Positions 16,096 to 23,620 of a stretch of 28,463 nucleotides of DNA are shown here, piece after piece. Source of the DNA: Methanobacteriota archaeon (GTDB lineage: Archaea > JACRDV01); the NCBI GenBank assembly GCA_024860865.1, contig JACRDV010000013.1, positions 1-28,463 on the forward strand, in the 5' to 3' direction. Within the stretch, counting starts at the first letter, position 1, and each line of letters starts with the position of its first letter. The notes under the pieces were generated by a model that was given only the letters and a program-made list of their open reading frames with translations, was not told the origin of the DNA and searched no databases. A program made the position numbers and the translations under genes.

Positions 16096-17580
16096 TTAGG
16101 TTTTGTTTGCAGTACTTTTTGCACTAGCTATGTAAGTATCTATCGCAGCAGAAATCGCAGCAACTTTTTTGCCTTCTTCAAATATCTCTTCAAGTCTGCT
16201 TTTGTGGACTCTTTCATATTCTACTATCTTTCTTACTTCCTCTACAATGTTCTGCTCCTCAATGAAATGAGTGCTTATGTCTCCCTTTCTAAAGGCCTCG
16301 TTATTCATGACAGCTTTATGAAATGGAATGTTAGTTTTTACTCCTCTTATAATATACTCATAAAGTGCCCTTTTTGCCCGCTCTATTACTTCTGCTCTAT
16401 TTCTTCCCCAAACAACAAGCTTAGAAATCATTGGGTCGTAGTAAGGAGAAATTACATAGCCCATATGCACTCCGCTGTCAACTCTAACTCCAATTCCTCC
16501 TGGAGAGCGATATCCAGTGATTTTACCTGGAGCTGGAGCAAAGTTATTCAAAGGATCTTCTGCATTAATTCTGCACTCTATTGCCCAACCATGAGGTTTA
16601 ATCTCTTCTTGTTTGCAACTCAGTTCATATCCAGCTGCTATTCTTATTTGCTCTTTTGTTAGATCAATCCCATAAACTACCTCAGTTATAGGGTGCTCAA
16701 CTTGGAGGCGAGTGTTCATTTCTAAAAAATAAAAATTGCCACGTGAATAAATGAATTCAACTGTACCAGCATTTTCATAATTTATTGCAGCAGCTGCGCG
16801 CTTAGCTATATCTCCTATTTTTTCTCGCAACTCACTTGTCACTATTGGAGAGGGAGTCTCTTCAATTAATTTTTGGTGCCTTCGTTGAATTGTACACTCC
16901 CGCTCTCCAACATGAACGATATTACCTTTTGAATCCGCCAATACTTGAAATTCTATATGTCTTGGTCTCTCGAGATATTTTTCAATATAGACAGTTGGAT
17001 CTCCGAAAGCAGATTTAGAAACTGCTTTAGTCGCTTCTAGCGCGTGCGGCAGTTCTTCTTTGCTATTAACAACTCGCATGCCAATTCCGCCACCACCTGC
17101 AGAAGCTTTAATAAGCACTGGGTAGCCAATTTTCTCCGCTATTTCAATTGCTTTGTTAACATCTCTAACTTCATTTTCAGAACCAGGTACTATCGGTACA
17201 TTTGCTTTTTTCATTATTTTGCGCGCTTCGATTTTATCCCCCATCTTTTCAACTGCAAAGCTGGATGGCCCAATAAATTTGATTTTATGTCTTTCACATT
17301 CTTTAACAAAATTTGGATTTTCTGCTAAAAACCCATATCCTGGGTGAATTGCTTCTGCACCACTTTTTTTAGCTACCTCCAGGATTTTTTCTATGTTGAG
17401 ATAACTCTCACTAGCAGGAGGTGGGCCAATTCTATAAGCTTCATCTGCATACTTTGCAAATATTGCATTTTTATCTGCATCAGAATAAACAGCTACTGTT
17501 TTTACTCCCAACTCTCTGCAAGCTCTCATTACTCTAACAGCAATTTCTCCTCTGTTAGCAACAAGAACCTCTTTGAACAT
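16096..17580 (-). CDS. pycA: Pyruvate carboxylase subunit A (biotin carboxylase)
   Basis: Carboxylates the biotin carried on PycB using ATP and bicarbonate. The chain has 494 residues from the ATG at 17580. I prefer this start to the GTG at 17589 because the family begins [20 protein letters not shown]. Visible signatures are the N-terminal GEIAVR, the ATP-grasp glycine loop [12 protein letters not shown] and [13 protein letters not shown] with the catalytic arginine. The C-terminal 50 residues are a charged helix. A TATA-like element lies at 17606-17614. PycB is encoded separately at 20090-21814, as in methanogens with two-subunit pyruvate carboxylase. Acetyl/propionyl-CoA carboxylase is the alternative, but the PycB partner argues for pyruvate. 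Confidence 0.96.
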   Translation of the reverse strand: MFKEVLVANRGEIAVRVMRACRELGVKTVAVYSDADKNAIFAKYADEAYRIGPPPASESYLNIEKILEVAKKSGAEAIHPGYGFLAENPNFVKECERHKIKFIGPSSFAVEKMGDKIEARKIMKKANVPIVPGSENEVRDVNKAIEIAEKIGYPVLIKASAGGGGIGMRVVNSKEELPHALEATKAVSKSAFGDPTVYIEKYLERPRHIEFQVLADSKGNIVHVGERECTIQRRHQKLIEETPSPIVTSELREKIGDIAKRAAAAINYENAGTVEFIYSRGNFYFLEMNTRLQVEHPITEVVYGIDLTKEQIRIAAGYELSCKQEEIKPHGWAIECRINAEDPLNNFAPAPGKITGYRSPGGIGVRVDSGVHMGYVISPYYDPMISKLVVWGRNRAEVIERAKRALYEYIIRGVKTNIPFHKAVMNNEAFRKGDISTHFIEEQNIVEEVRKIVEYERVHKSRLEEIFEEGKKVAAISAAIDTYIASAKSTANKT

Positions 17581-17757
17581 TCTACTCACTAGTATGGATT
17601 CTAGTTGTATATTTTAGGGAATTTCGCTACTTAAGGTTTCTTAAGTCTTTCTAAGGTTAAAAGGTTAGGTTTAACAAAACTTTTAACTCATTAAAACTTT
17701 GCCTACATGAAAAAGCGAAAAGTATAAATTTTGCAAGCTCAATTCAGAGCTGGAGGA

Positions 17758-18447
17758 ATGGAAATTAAAATATCAGATATATTTGCGATATTTTCGATCC
17801 TTTTTCTATTGGTTGCATTAAGCGGATGTGTCGGTAAAGAAAAACCAACTCAAGGACCCCCAGAAACCACTTCTAAACCAACTGAAACGTACTCTGCGCC
17901 AACATGGAAGGTTGGACAATGGGTGCAATATAATGTAAAAGATAGAGAGGGTAAAGAAAGCACAATGAAGTATTCAATAGTCGGTTCAGAAGTAATTGAA
18001 GGAAAAACGTATTTTTGGTATGAAATGAAAGTTGAAACAGCTCAAGGCAAAAGTATTCTAAAGTATCTCTTTTCACCGGATCTTAGTGAAATAAAAAGGG
18101 TTGTTGTAAAATCCGGTGACCAACCAGCAGTGGAAATGCCGGCCAGCTTTTTCGGACAATATAAGAAGAGCGCACAAACTGCACCAAGCCAATCCACCGT
18201 TGAAACGGGCAAAGTAGGTACTGAAGTGATAAATGTGCCTGCCGGGACATTTACGTGCATTCATTATAGGACTACTACTGATAGTACTACATTTGACAGT
18301 TGGATAAGCGGTAAGGTTCCTATTATTGCGATGGTAAAGTCTGCTGGCAGTGATGGTTTTACCATGGGTCTAATTGAATATGGAACAACCGGGGCACAAA
18401 CAGAAATTACTGAGACGCCACAGCAAATGCCGATACCAACACAATAA
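17758..18447 (+). CDS. Predicted secreted lipoprotein of unknown function
   Basis: The first 23 residues form a signal peptide (a hydrophobic FAIFSILFLLVAL core) ending in the lipobox LSGC, with Cys24 as the modified residue. A Thr/Pro-rich linker follows, then a beta-rich domain beginning WKVGQWVQYNVKD that resembles generic archaeal extracellular beta proteins. A Pro/Gln/Thr tail closes the protein. I chose the ATG at 17758, giving 229 residues. A TATA box (GTATAAAT, about 17721-17728) places the transcription start just before it, and the GGAGG immediately touching the ATG is too close to act as a ribosome binding site. A TTG at 17731 is the alternative. I cannot assign a function. Confidence 0.85.
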   Translation: MEIKISDIFAIFSILFLLVALSGCVGKEKPTQGPPETTSKPTETYSAPTWKVGQWVQYNVKDREGKESTMKYSIVGSEVIEGKTYFWYEMKVETAQGKSILKYLFSPDLSEIKRVVVKSGDQPAVEMPASFFGQYKKSAQTAPSQSTVETGKVGTEVINVPAGTFTCIHYRTTTDSTTFDSWISGKVPIIAMVKSAGSDGFTMGLIEYGTTGAQTEITETPQQMPIPTQ

Positions 18448-18470
18448 TTTTTTAATTTTTAAAAATTTGG
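18448..18470 (+). terminator. T-run after the lipoprotein gene
   Basis: Two T-runs immediately follow the TAA stop (a run of six, then a run of five), which is a typical archaeal intrinsic termination signal. No stable stem is needed or seen. Confidence 0.4.
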
Positions 18471-18531
18471 TATTCTGAGCACTTCATAGAGCCAATTTGA
18501 GCAAACGTTTTTAATCTCTCTGTTTATTATC

Positions 18532-18723
18532 TCTGCTCCATTTGAGTTTGGAGAATATTTTGGAAAAGGGTTAGACTTTAATAAAAACTTTGGCTAAAGT
18601 AATCAAGTTGCGGCTCAGTTGGTCCGGACTTATTGAAGTTACTGGAAGCTGAGAAAAATTTGGCGCATTAACTGCTATTGCTTATATAGACAAACCTGAT
18701 GACACCGTTAAACTTATTTGATA
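18532..18723 (+). other. Gene-poor stretch with a possible decayed coding sequence
   Basis: Within the 342-base gap between the lipoprotein and vapB, one plus-strand frame reads SAPFEFGEYFGKGLDFNKNF up to 18594. A shifted frame then reads AKVIKLRLSWSGLIEVTGS, and after a stop there is FGALTAIAYIDKPDDTVKLI. The pieces have protein-like composition but no start, and they are broken by a frameshift and a stop. They may be the relic of a gene. I cannot name it, and chance is possible in AT-rich DNA. Confidence 0.25.
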
Positions 18724-18748
18724 ATTGTCTTTCAAATTTTCTAAGAAA

Positions 18749-18758
18749 TATTTAAATA
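18749..18758 (+). promoter_or_regulatory. TATA box of the vapBC operon
   Basis: TATTTAAATA is a near-ideal archaeal TATA box. Its centre lies about 36 bases before the vapB ATG at 18790. It directly abuts the inverted repeat at 18759-18781. Confidence 0.6.
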
Positions 18759-18781
18759 CTAAGATTTTATAAAAATCTTAG
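18759..18781. promoter_or_regulatory. Perfect 10-bp inverted repeat, likely VapBC operator
   Basis: CTAAGATTTT at 18759-18768 is repeated as its exact reverse complement AAAATCTTAG at 18772-18781, separated by ATA. The element fills the space between the TATA box and the antitoxin start, where a bound repressor would block initiation. VapB antitoxins of the AbrB fold are known to bind such palindromes as dimers and to repress their own operon together with VapC. The operator role is inferred from symmetry and position. Confidence 0.7.
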
Positions 18782-18789
18782 ATTAAGTG

Positions 18790-19059
18790 ATGTTCTTGAC
18801 TATTAGCGCAGTTAGTAAGAAAGGACTAACGACCATCCCAAGACGCATAAGGGCTTTACTTGGCATTAGAGAGGGCGATAAAATAGAGTGGCGTGCAATT
18901 AAAGATCAAGGCCGAACTATAATTCAAGTAGAACCTATAAAAAACCCCTACGAATATCTAAAGGGCAAAAAAAGCGATTCTAGGCTGACTTACGAAAAAG
19001 TCGAGCATATAGCTGATTCGCTATTGCTAAGGGAGATTAAAAAAGGTGCCCATCGTTGA
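18790..19059 (+). CDS. vapB: VapB-type antitoxin with AbrB/SpoVT DNA-binding domain
   Basis: The N-terminal half (to about residue 50) is a swapped-hairpin AbrB domain: TISAVSKKGLTTIPRRIRALLGIREGDKIEW. The C-terminal part (to residue 89) is charged and should wrap around and neutralise the toxin. ATG 18790 is used; a GTG at 18787 directly before it is possible. No ribosome binding site is seen, and the transcript is probably leaderless or nearly so. The 3' end overlaps vapC by 14 bases, the usual coupled toxin-antitoxin order. Confidence 0.92.
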   Translation: MFLTISAVSKKGLTTIPRRIRALLGIREGDKIEWRAIKDQGRTIIQVEPIKNPYEYLKGKKSDSRLTYEKVEHIADSLLLREIKKGAHR

Positions 19060-19459
19060 ACTTGATATGCTTATAGCATTTGTAAACGCACTAGATAGGA
19101 ATCACAAAGTTGCCAATACGCTATTTGTTAAGATTAAAGAAAAAAAGGTCGTTGGGACAAAAGTTGCTACCTCTGCGTATTTGGAATACGAGCTGATACA
19201 TAAATCCAGAGGGTATCCTGAGAAAGAGATAAGAGCTGAAATCGAAGCGTTTAGAAATTATCCAAACTTAGATGAAGAAGAATTGACATCAGAAATAATA
19301 TTAAAAGCCTCTGAGCTCAGAGAGAAATTTAATATGACATACTTCGACTCATTACACGCTGCTACTGCCGTACATAGCGATAAAAAAATAATTTCTTTAG
19401 ATCTAGCATATGAAGATATTGAGGAACTAACTAGGATGGACCCTAAAAAATTAAGATAG
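19046..19459 (+). CDS. vapC: VapC-type PIN-domain ribonuclease toxin
   Basis: The 137-residue PIN domain carries the expected acidic residues: Asp7 in ELDML, Glu47/Glu49 in YLEYEL, Asp101 in YFDSLHAATA and Asp119 in SLDLAYED. VapC toxins cleave specific RNAs, often initiator tRNA or the sarcin-ricin loop, with Mg2+. GTG start inside the vapB 3' end, preceded by AAAAAAGG-like purines. The pair looks intact, unlike the RelBE pair at the right end of the window. Confidence 0.92.
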   Translation: MPIVELDMLIAFVNALDRNHKVANTLFVKIKEKKVVGTKVATSAYLEYELIHKSRGYPEKEIRAEIEAFRNYPNLDEEELTSEIILKASELREKFNMTYFDSLHAATAVHSDKKIISLDLAYEDIEELTRMDPKKLR

Positions 19460-19547
19460 GTTTATGAAAATTTAAACTCAATACGTCATAAAAATGGTTC
19501 AATTCCACATTTCCCCTGTGCTGTAGAACTATATATCTAAGTTGGCA

Positions 19548-19718
19548 TTACTCAGCATTGCAAAGCATAATAAGCGGCTGCCAAGCCATCGGCAGTTGAG
19601 TCGTTTGAACGCGTTTTTCTCTAAAAATCATTAATGGCTTACTTAAGCACATTGAGTATCGAATTTTAACTCCGGCTATACTTTTCTTCAACCCCTCTAA
19701 CGTTTCCTCTGAGAACAT
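19548..19718 (-). CDS. Unrecognised 56-residue ORF, probably frameshifted
   Basis: The frame begins MFSEETLEGLKKSIAGVKIR and continues through YSMCLSKPLMIFREKRVQ, which looks like real protein. After about residue 38 the composition turns odd. In the neighbouring frame the same DNA reads NDSTADGLAAAYYALQC, resembling the acidic C-terminal helix of RNase-H-like or other nucleases. A frameshift near 19605 is therefore likely. An AATATAAAT element near 19755-19765 sits about 40 bases upstream of the ATG and could be its promoter. No family is recognised. Confidence 0.35.
   Translation of the reverse strand: MFSEETLEGLKKSIAGVKIRYSMCLSKPLMIFREKRVQTTQLPMAWQPLIMLCNAE
19574..19600. repeat. Short inverted repeat
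   Basis: CTGCC and GGCAG can form a five-to-six-pair stem over an eight-base loop inside the minus-strand ORF region. This may be a chance structure within the decayed coding sequence. Apart from the ORF and this stem, I see nothing in 19460-19890. Confidence 0.2.
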
Positions 19719-19902
19719 AAAAAAGTTACCAGCTACCGAGTATCATCAGATCAAATTTATATTTCTTCAAGATTTTACCTCACTTATCCTTTTAATTAAA
19801 GCTAGTTTTCTAAGAAGTTTAGGTATTTTTTATAGTTTTAGTAAGGAATTTTGGATTAATATAAAAAATATCTTTTTTTAATTTAAATTTAGAGGGATAA
19901 AA

Positions 19903-20052
19903 ATGAAAGCCGAACTTTTTGGCCTTGAAGAAAAATTCAACGCAAATTGTATTAAATGCAAAAATTTACTAGCCATTTTAGAACGTGATCTACAATTTGG
20001 GACTTGCAGATTTATCTGTTTAGAATATTGCGGAATTAAGTTAAAAAGTTGA
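19903..20052 (+). CDS. Small cysteine-rich protein (49 residues)
   Basis: The short ORF has a good GAGGG ribosome binding site six bases before its ATG and an AT-rich TATA-like stretch (about 19881-19890) upstream. The product contains CIKCKN at 16-21 and three further cysteines (CRFICLEYC, residues 37-45). The five cysteines could bind zinc. It ends 37 bases before the stop of convergent pycB. I do not recognise it. Small zinc-binding proteins of this size are common in archaea and usually uncharacterised. Evidence that it is a gene is the ribosome binding site and the cysteine pattern. Confidence 0.5.
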   Translation: MKAELFGLEEKFNANCIKCKNLLAILERDLQFGTCRFICLEYCGIKLKS

Positions 20053-20089
20053 AGACTAATATTTCACGAAAGTTCTAAATAAAAAAGGT

Positions 20090-21814
20090 TTACTTAATCA
20101 CCATTAAAGTATCGCCTTGGCTTACTGATTGCCCTTCATTAACAAGTATCTCTTTCACAACAACACTAGCTGGAGCTCGCACATCATTTTGCATTTTCAT
20201 TGCTTCAAGAACAGCTATTATATCGCCAGTTTTAACAAAATCACCAGTTTTAACTTTCAACTTAAGCACAGTTCCTTGCATTGCGCTAATTACTCCCCCT
20301 TCCAAATTCTTTGGTTTAACTTCTTCTGCTCTCTTTATTTCCTTTACTGCAGATTGGCCCACTTGTATAATTTTTACATCATAGATATCCCCATTGACTT
20401 CAACTTTAAACTCAGTTGGTATTGTAGGCAGAGCAGTTGGTGCAGTTTTTTCTTTAAGTTCTACCAGCGGTTCTTCTTTAATTTCGCCCTTAAGAAATTT
20501 CACAGCTACTTGAGGAAACAAAGCATAAGTTAGAATATCTTCTTCTTTTTTCACTAATCCCAATTGTTTAGCTTCTTTTTCCATTCTCTCAAGCTGAGGC
20601 TCAATTAGATCAGCAGGTCGGCGAGTAATTAGTTTTTCATCACCAATTATCTTTTTTCTTATTTCATCTGAGATAGGACCTGGAGGGCGACCATAGAATC
20701 CTTTAACATAGTCCTTCACTTCCCTTGGCACAACCTTGTATCTCTCCCCCATTAAAACGTTCAAAACAGCTTGAATTCCAATTATTTGGCTTGTAGGTGT
20801 AACTAAAGGAGCATACCCTAGCTCAGCTCTCACCCGCGGTACTTCCTTCAAAACTTCTTCATATTTATCAAGCGCATTTTGCTCCTTTAATTGAGAAATT
20901 AAGTTAGAAATCATTCCTCCAGGAATTTGGTATCTTATTACATTAGTATCAACTCTCTCGGAGATCGGATCTAGAAGGCTTGCATATTTCTTTCGCAAAT
21001 CTTTGAAGTATTCAGCAATTTCTGTTAAAAGTTCTAAATCTAGGCCAGTATCATGTGGAGTGCCTTTCAAAGCAGCAACGATGCTTTCAACTGGCGGTTG
21101 CGAAGTGCCCCATGCAAAAAGAGAGAATGCCGTATCAAGGATATCAACGCCAGCATTGCAAGCAGCATAATAGCTTGCTGGAGCCATTCCGCTTGTGCAG
21201 TGTGAATGCAGATCAACAGGTATGTTTACTTCTTTTTTCAATGCTTTAACTATCTCATATGCATCGTGTGGCGAAATCATGCCAGCCATATCCTTTATGC
21301 ATAAAGAATCGCAGTTCAACTCTACTAACTGTTTTGCCAGCTCTACATATTTTTCAATTGTATGAACTGGACTTATTGTATAACATATTGCTCCTTGCAC
21401 ATGTGCTCCTTTTCTCTTTGCAACTTTTATTGCAAACTCCATGTTTCTAACATCATTCAATGCATCGAAAATTCGAAATATATCCACGCCGTTCTCAGCT
21501 GCTTTTACAACAAATTTTTCAACTACATCATCTGGATAATGTTTATATCCAACTAAATTTTGCCCTCTAAGAAGCATCTGTGCTTGAGTATTTTTAAGAC
21601 GATTTTTTATTTCTCGGAGCCTTTCCCACGGGTCTTCATTTAAGAATCTTATACAAGTATCAAAAGTTGCTCCACCCCAGATTTCCATAGAGAAGAATCC
21701 TGCCTGGTCCATCTTCTCTACAATAGGCAACATATCTCTAGTCCGCATTCGAGTCGCTAAAAGCGATTGGTGCGCATCTCGAAGCGTTGTATCCGTTATT
21801 TTTACTTTTTTCAT
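20090..21814 (-). CDS. pycB: Pyruvate carboxylase subunit B (carboxyltransferase with biotin carrier)
   Basis: Transfers the carboxyl group from biotin to pyruvate to give oxaloacetate. The 574 residues comprise an HMGL-like carboxyltransferase barrel (TTLRDAHQSLLATRMRT at the start, metal-site DLHSHCTSGMA in the middle), a conserved carboxylase domain and a C-terminal biotinyl domain with EAMKMQ, where Lys540 is the biotin site. An Ala/Pro/Thr linker (about 450-465) separates them. The same architecture occurs in oxaloacetate decarboxylase alpha, but the presence of PycA and BirA, and the absence of the membrane beta subunit, favour pyruvate carboxylase. It lies 2.5 kb from pycA, with lipoprotein and vapBC genes in between. 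Confidence 0.95.
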   Translation of the reverse strand: MKKVKITDTTLRDAHQSLLATRMRTRDMLPIVEKMDQAGFFSMEIWGGATFDTCIRFLNEDPWERLREIKNRLKNTQAQMLLRGQNLVGYKHYPDDVVEKFVVKAAENGVDIFRIFDALNDVRNMEFAIKVAKRKGAHVQGAICYTISPVHTIEKYVELAKQLVELNCDSLCIKDMAGMISPHDAYEIVKALKKEVNIPVDLHSHCTSGMAPASYYAACNAGVDILDTAFSLFAWGTSQPPVESIVAALKGTPHDTGLDLELLTEIAEYFKDLRKKYASLLDPISERVDTNVIRYQIPGGMISNLISQLKEQNALDKYEEVLKEVPRVRAELGYAPLVTPTSQIIGIQAVLNVLMGERYKVVPREVKDYVKGFYGRPPGPISDEIRKKIIGDEKLITRRPADLIEPQLERMEKEAKQLGLVKKEEDILTYALFPQVAVKFLKGEIKEEPLVELKEKTAPTALPTIPTEFKVEVNGDIYDVKIIQVGQSAVKEIKRAEEVKPKNLEGGVISAMQGTVLKLKVKTGDFVKTGDIIAVLEAMKMQNDVRAPASVVVKEILVNEGQSVSQGDTLMVIK

Positions 21815-21874
21815 TTTTTAATCACTAATTTTTATAGTTATTAGGGCATTTTTAATTTTGCTATAATGGGTCTA

Positions 21875-21889
21875 TATCCTTTGTGGATA
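21875..21889. promoter_or_regulatory. Inverted repeat in the pycB/cupin divergent promoter region
   Basis: TATCC and GGATA flank a five-base TTTGT spacer midway in the 126-base region between the divergently transcribed pycB and cupin genes. It could be a regulator site for one or both genes. Five base pairs of symmetry is little, so this is only a candidate. Confidence 0.25.
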
Positions 21890-21940
21890 CAAAACATTCA
21901 AATTTTTATCTGAAAAAGATGTAATATAGGGGAAATTTAG

Positions 21941-22279
21941 ATGCAAGATATTATTGTAAGAAAGAAAGGAGAGAGTCAGAGGACCATTAGTATCGGTGGA
22001 AATCCAACACATTTGTTAACAAAGTCTGAAGTGCTAGAAAGCATGTTAGTAGAAATGGATCCTGGAAAAGGCATTCCGAGGGTTTACTCTCATGAAGGGG
22101 AGGAAGTACGAATAGTATTAGAAGGCCAGCTCGAAATTGAGGTCGCGGGTAAAAAATATCACCTACAAAAAGGCGATACGATGTGGTTCAAATCTAAATT
22201 ACCTCACAAGGTAAGTAATCCTAGCAAAGAAAAGACAGTCTATTTTGCAGTTAGTGTTCCGCCTACTTTGACTTGGTAA
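21941..22279 (+). CDS. Cupin-domain protein
   Basis: A single cupin barrel of 112 residues. The first motif (SHEGEEVRIVLEGQLEIEV) keeps the histidine and glutamates, and the second (FKSKLPHKVSN) keeps the last histidine, so a metal site with two His and Glu is plausible. Such small cupins may be enzymes or sensory domains; there is no DNA-binding domain here. ATG is preceded by AGGGGAA about eight bases upstream. It diverges from pycB, is on the same strand as bioY and about 100 bases before it. No substrate can be given. Confidence 0.9.
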   Translation: MQDIIVRKKGESQRTISIGGNPTHLLTKSEVLESMLVEMDPGKGIPRVYSHEGEEVRIVLEGQLEIEVAGKKYHLQKGDTMWFKSKLPHKVSNPSKEKTVYFAVSVPPTLTW

Positions 22280-22385
22280 AAATCTAAAAATGTCATTCAA
22301 TCGGTAAATTTGCCATTATTTAGAATGGATAATAACTAGAAAATTGTTTATACGGTTAAGGATTAGTAAGCAGAAGGTTACTATT

Positions 22386-23042
22386 ATGGAAGTAAGTACA
22401 ATTATTTCAAAATATAAGCGTGCAAGGTACAATTTTTTTAAATGGCGATATGAATCAAGTTTTGCGCATAAAGTAGTTTTAGCTCTTGTTATGGCTTGTT
22501 TAACTGGTATTGGAGCACAGATCAGAATTTACTTACCCTTTACACCAGTGCCCATTACACTTCAGGTATTTTTTGCTCTACTAAGTGGGATATTACTTGG
22601 GAAGTGGTATGGAGGGTTAAGTCAAGCATTGTATGCAGGAATTGGCGGAGCTGGGGTTCCATGGTTTGCTCCAAAAGTAGGGATGCAAATTTTTTCTAGC
22701 GGAGGTATCTCTATCCTTAAAGGAGTAACTGGTGGATATATAATTGGTTTTGTAATAGCAGCAATAATAATCGGATGGTTTGTTGACAGATATACAAAGG
22801 CAAGATCTATTTTCCCGCAACTTTTGCTGATGATGCTTGGCGTGGGAATCATATATGCATTGGGAGCTTTGCAACTCTCTTTGATATTGCATATTGGATT
22901 TCAAAGAACACTAGAGTTAGGGGTTCTCCCTTTCATTCCAGTCGATATAGTCAAAGCTATTGCTGTTGCAATTATTAGTACAGCAATGTTACCAAAAGAA
23001 GCATACAATGGTGAAGTTGACGTTAGAAATAGGAAAAATTGA
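22386..23042 (+). CDS. bioY: BioY biotin transporter (S component)
   Basis: The 218-residue membrane protein has six hydrophobic helices and the BioY signature: RIYLPFTPVPITLQVFFALL, GKWYGGLSQALYAGIGGAGVPWFA, then GGYIIGFVIAA. BioY binds biotin and works alone or with an energy-coupling ATPase/EcfT module, neither of which is in this window. I chose ATG 22386, with AGAAGG about eight bases upstream, rather than the TTG at 22344, which lies in the AT-rich promoter-like stretch. No biotin synthesis genes are present, so uptake probably feeds BirA and pyruvate carboxylase encoded nearby. Confidence 0.95.
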   Translation: MEVSTIISKYKRARYNFFKWRYESSFAHKVVLALVMACLTGIGAQIRIYLPFTPVPITLQVFFALLSGILLGKWYGGLSQALYAGIGGAGVPWFAPKVGMQIFSSGGISILKGVTGGYIIGFVIAAIIIGWFVDRYTKARSIFPQLLLMMLGVGIIYALGALQLSLILHIGFQRTLELGVLPFIPVDIVKAIAVAIISTAMLPKEAYNGEVDVRNRKN

Positions 23043-23202
23043 CCATTGTTACATTTCCTATTATTTTTTCGTTATAATCTATTTGAAATCAATTCATGTA
23101 TAAGCAAAATTTAAAATTTTGTATATACTTAATTTTTTTATTGTAATTACAGAAAGATGATTTAGTTGTTCCAAATATCCAGAATATCGAGGTAAGCCTC
23201 TG

Positions 23203-23448
23203 GTGCCTTCATCTTCAGCAGCCGAAGAACTACTGAGACAAGGACTGGATTTGAATGACATTAAAGAGATCTTAGAGCGGGGATTCGATTGTGCGCGAAG
23301 CAAGAGGAAAGCAGGAACGCTGGAAAAATGTATTATTGTTGGGGATTGGTTAAGAAAAGCTGTGGTAATAGAAAAGGCACTTTCGGTCACCTCTCTCCAC
23401 TTGTTTTTTGTTCGGAAATTATTAAATAAAATTTATGTTTCAGTTTAA
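23203..23448 (+). pseudogene. Archaeal small protein with C-A-R-S-K-R-K and E-K-C motifs, probably 3'-truncated
   Basis: The first 60 residues (SAAEELLRQGLDLNDIKEIL, then FDCARSKRKAGTLEKC) resemble a family of small archaeal proteins, similar to DUF4258-type RelE-fold proteins, that I remember with a strongly conserved SKR...EKC stretch and a C-terminal EEVW..HVG end. Here that end is absent: after KALSVTS the sequence turns into SLHLFFVRKLLNKIYVSV, which does not fit, and a TnpB-like relic follows at once. GTG start with GAGGT nine bases upstream. The frame is open a further 42 bases upstream to 23161. The family description is from memory. Confidence 0.5.
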
Positions 23449-23452
23449 AACC

Positions 23453-23575
23453 ATGGAAGTTAAGAAAACAATAAAAGCAAAGGTTGTTGCTTTAACAAAA
23501 ATTAAGAAGCAAATTTTAGATCAATAATACAAAAACCTCCAGCTCTTCTAGGTAGTTCACTTAGTATAAGTTAAG
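23453..23575 (+). pseudogene. tnpB: Relic of a TnpB N-terminus
   Basis: The ATG frame gives MEVKKTIKAKVVALTKIKKQ, then ILDQ, matching the opening of many archaeal TnpB proteins (basic strand, then a helix beginning LTK.K...L). The stop TAA at 23525 sits where a glutamate codon is expected. Reading through gives YKNLQLF and then further stops. Everything after about 23575 is lost. It is not related to the intact TnpB at 7243, whose N-terminus differs. It marks an old insertion that probably also truncated the gene before it. Confidence 0.45.
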
Positions 23576-23618
23576 GAAATATTTTTAAGGTTACGAAGCC
23601 GAGTATGAACAGGTGTGT
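23576..23618 (+). promoter_or_regulatory. TATA box and ribosome binding site for the acylphosphatase-like gene
   Basis: GAAATATTTTTAAGG at about 23576-23590 is TATA-like. AGGTG at 23611-23615 lies five bases before ATG 23621 and supports that start over the GTG at 23615. Confidence 0.5.
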
Positions 23619-23620
23619 AT

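Noticed and set aside
16204-16662. 152-codon plus-strand open frame
   Set aside because: It is a shadow on the opposite strand of pycA, rich in Ser, Phe, Tyr and Cys with no ribosome binding site. The same holds for the long frames opposite pycB, fbp, acylphosphatase and other recognised genes.
17731-17757. TTG start giving a longer lipoprotein
   Set aside because: The signal peptide begins naturally at MEIKISD. The TATA box lies so close that the TTG would be upstream of the likely transcription start.
19496-19520. GGTTCAATTCC resembling a tRNA T-arm
   Set aside because: Only three base pairs form in the supposed stem, and no acceptor, D or anticodon arm can be found around it. I saw no tRNA or rRNA gene anywhere in the window.
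19735-19765. Possible C/D-box guide RNA (TGATGA on the minus strand)
   Set aside because: No properly spaced D box (CTGA) and no terminal stem; the motif is likely part of the promoter-like region of the short ORF.
22344-22385. TTG start adding 14 residues to BioY
   Set aside because: The added residues are not typical of the family, and a ribosome binding site is better placed for the ATG at 22386.
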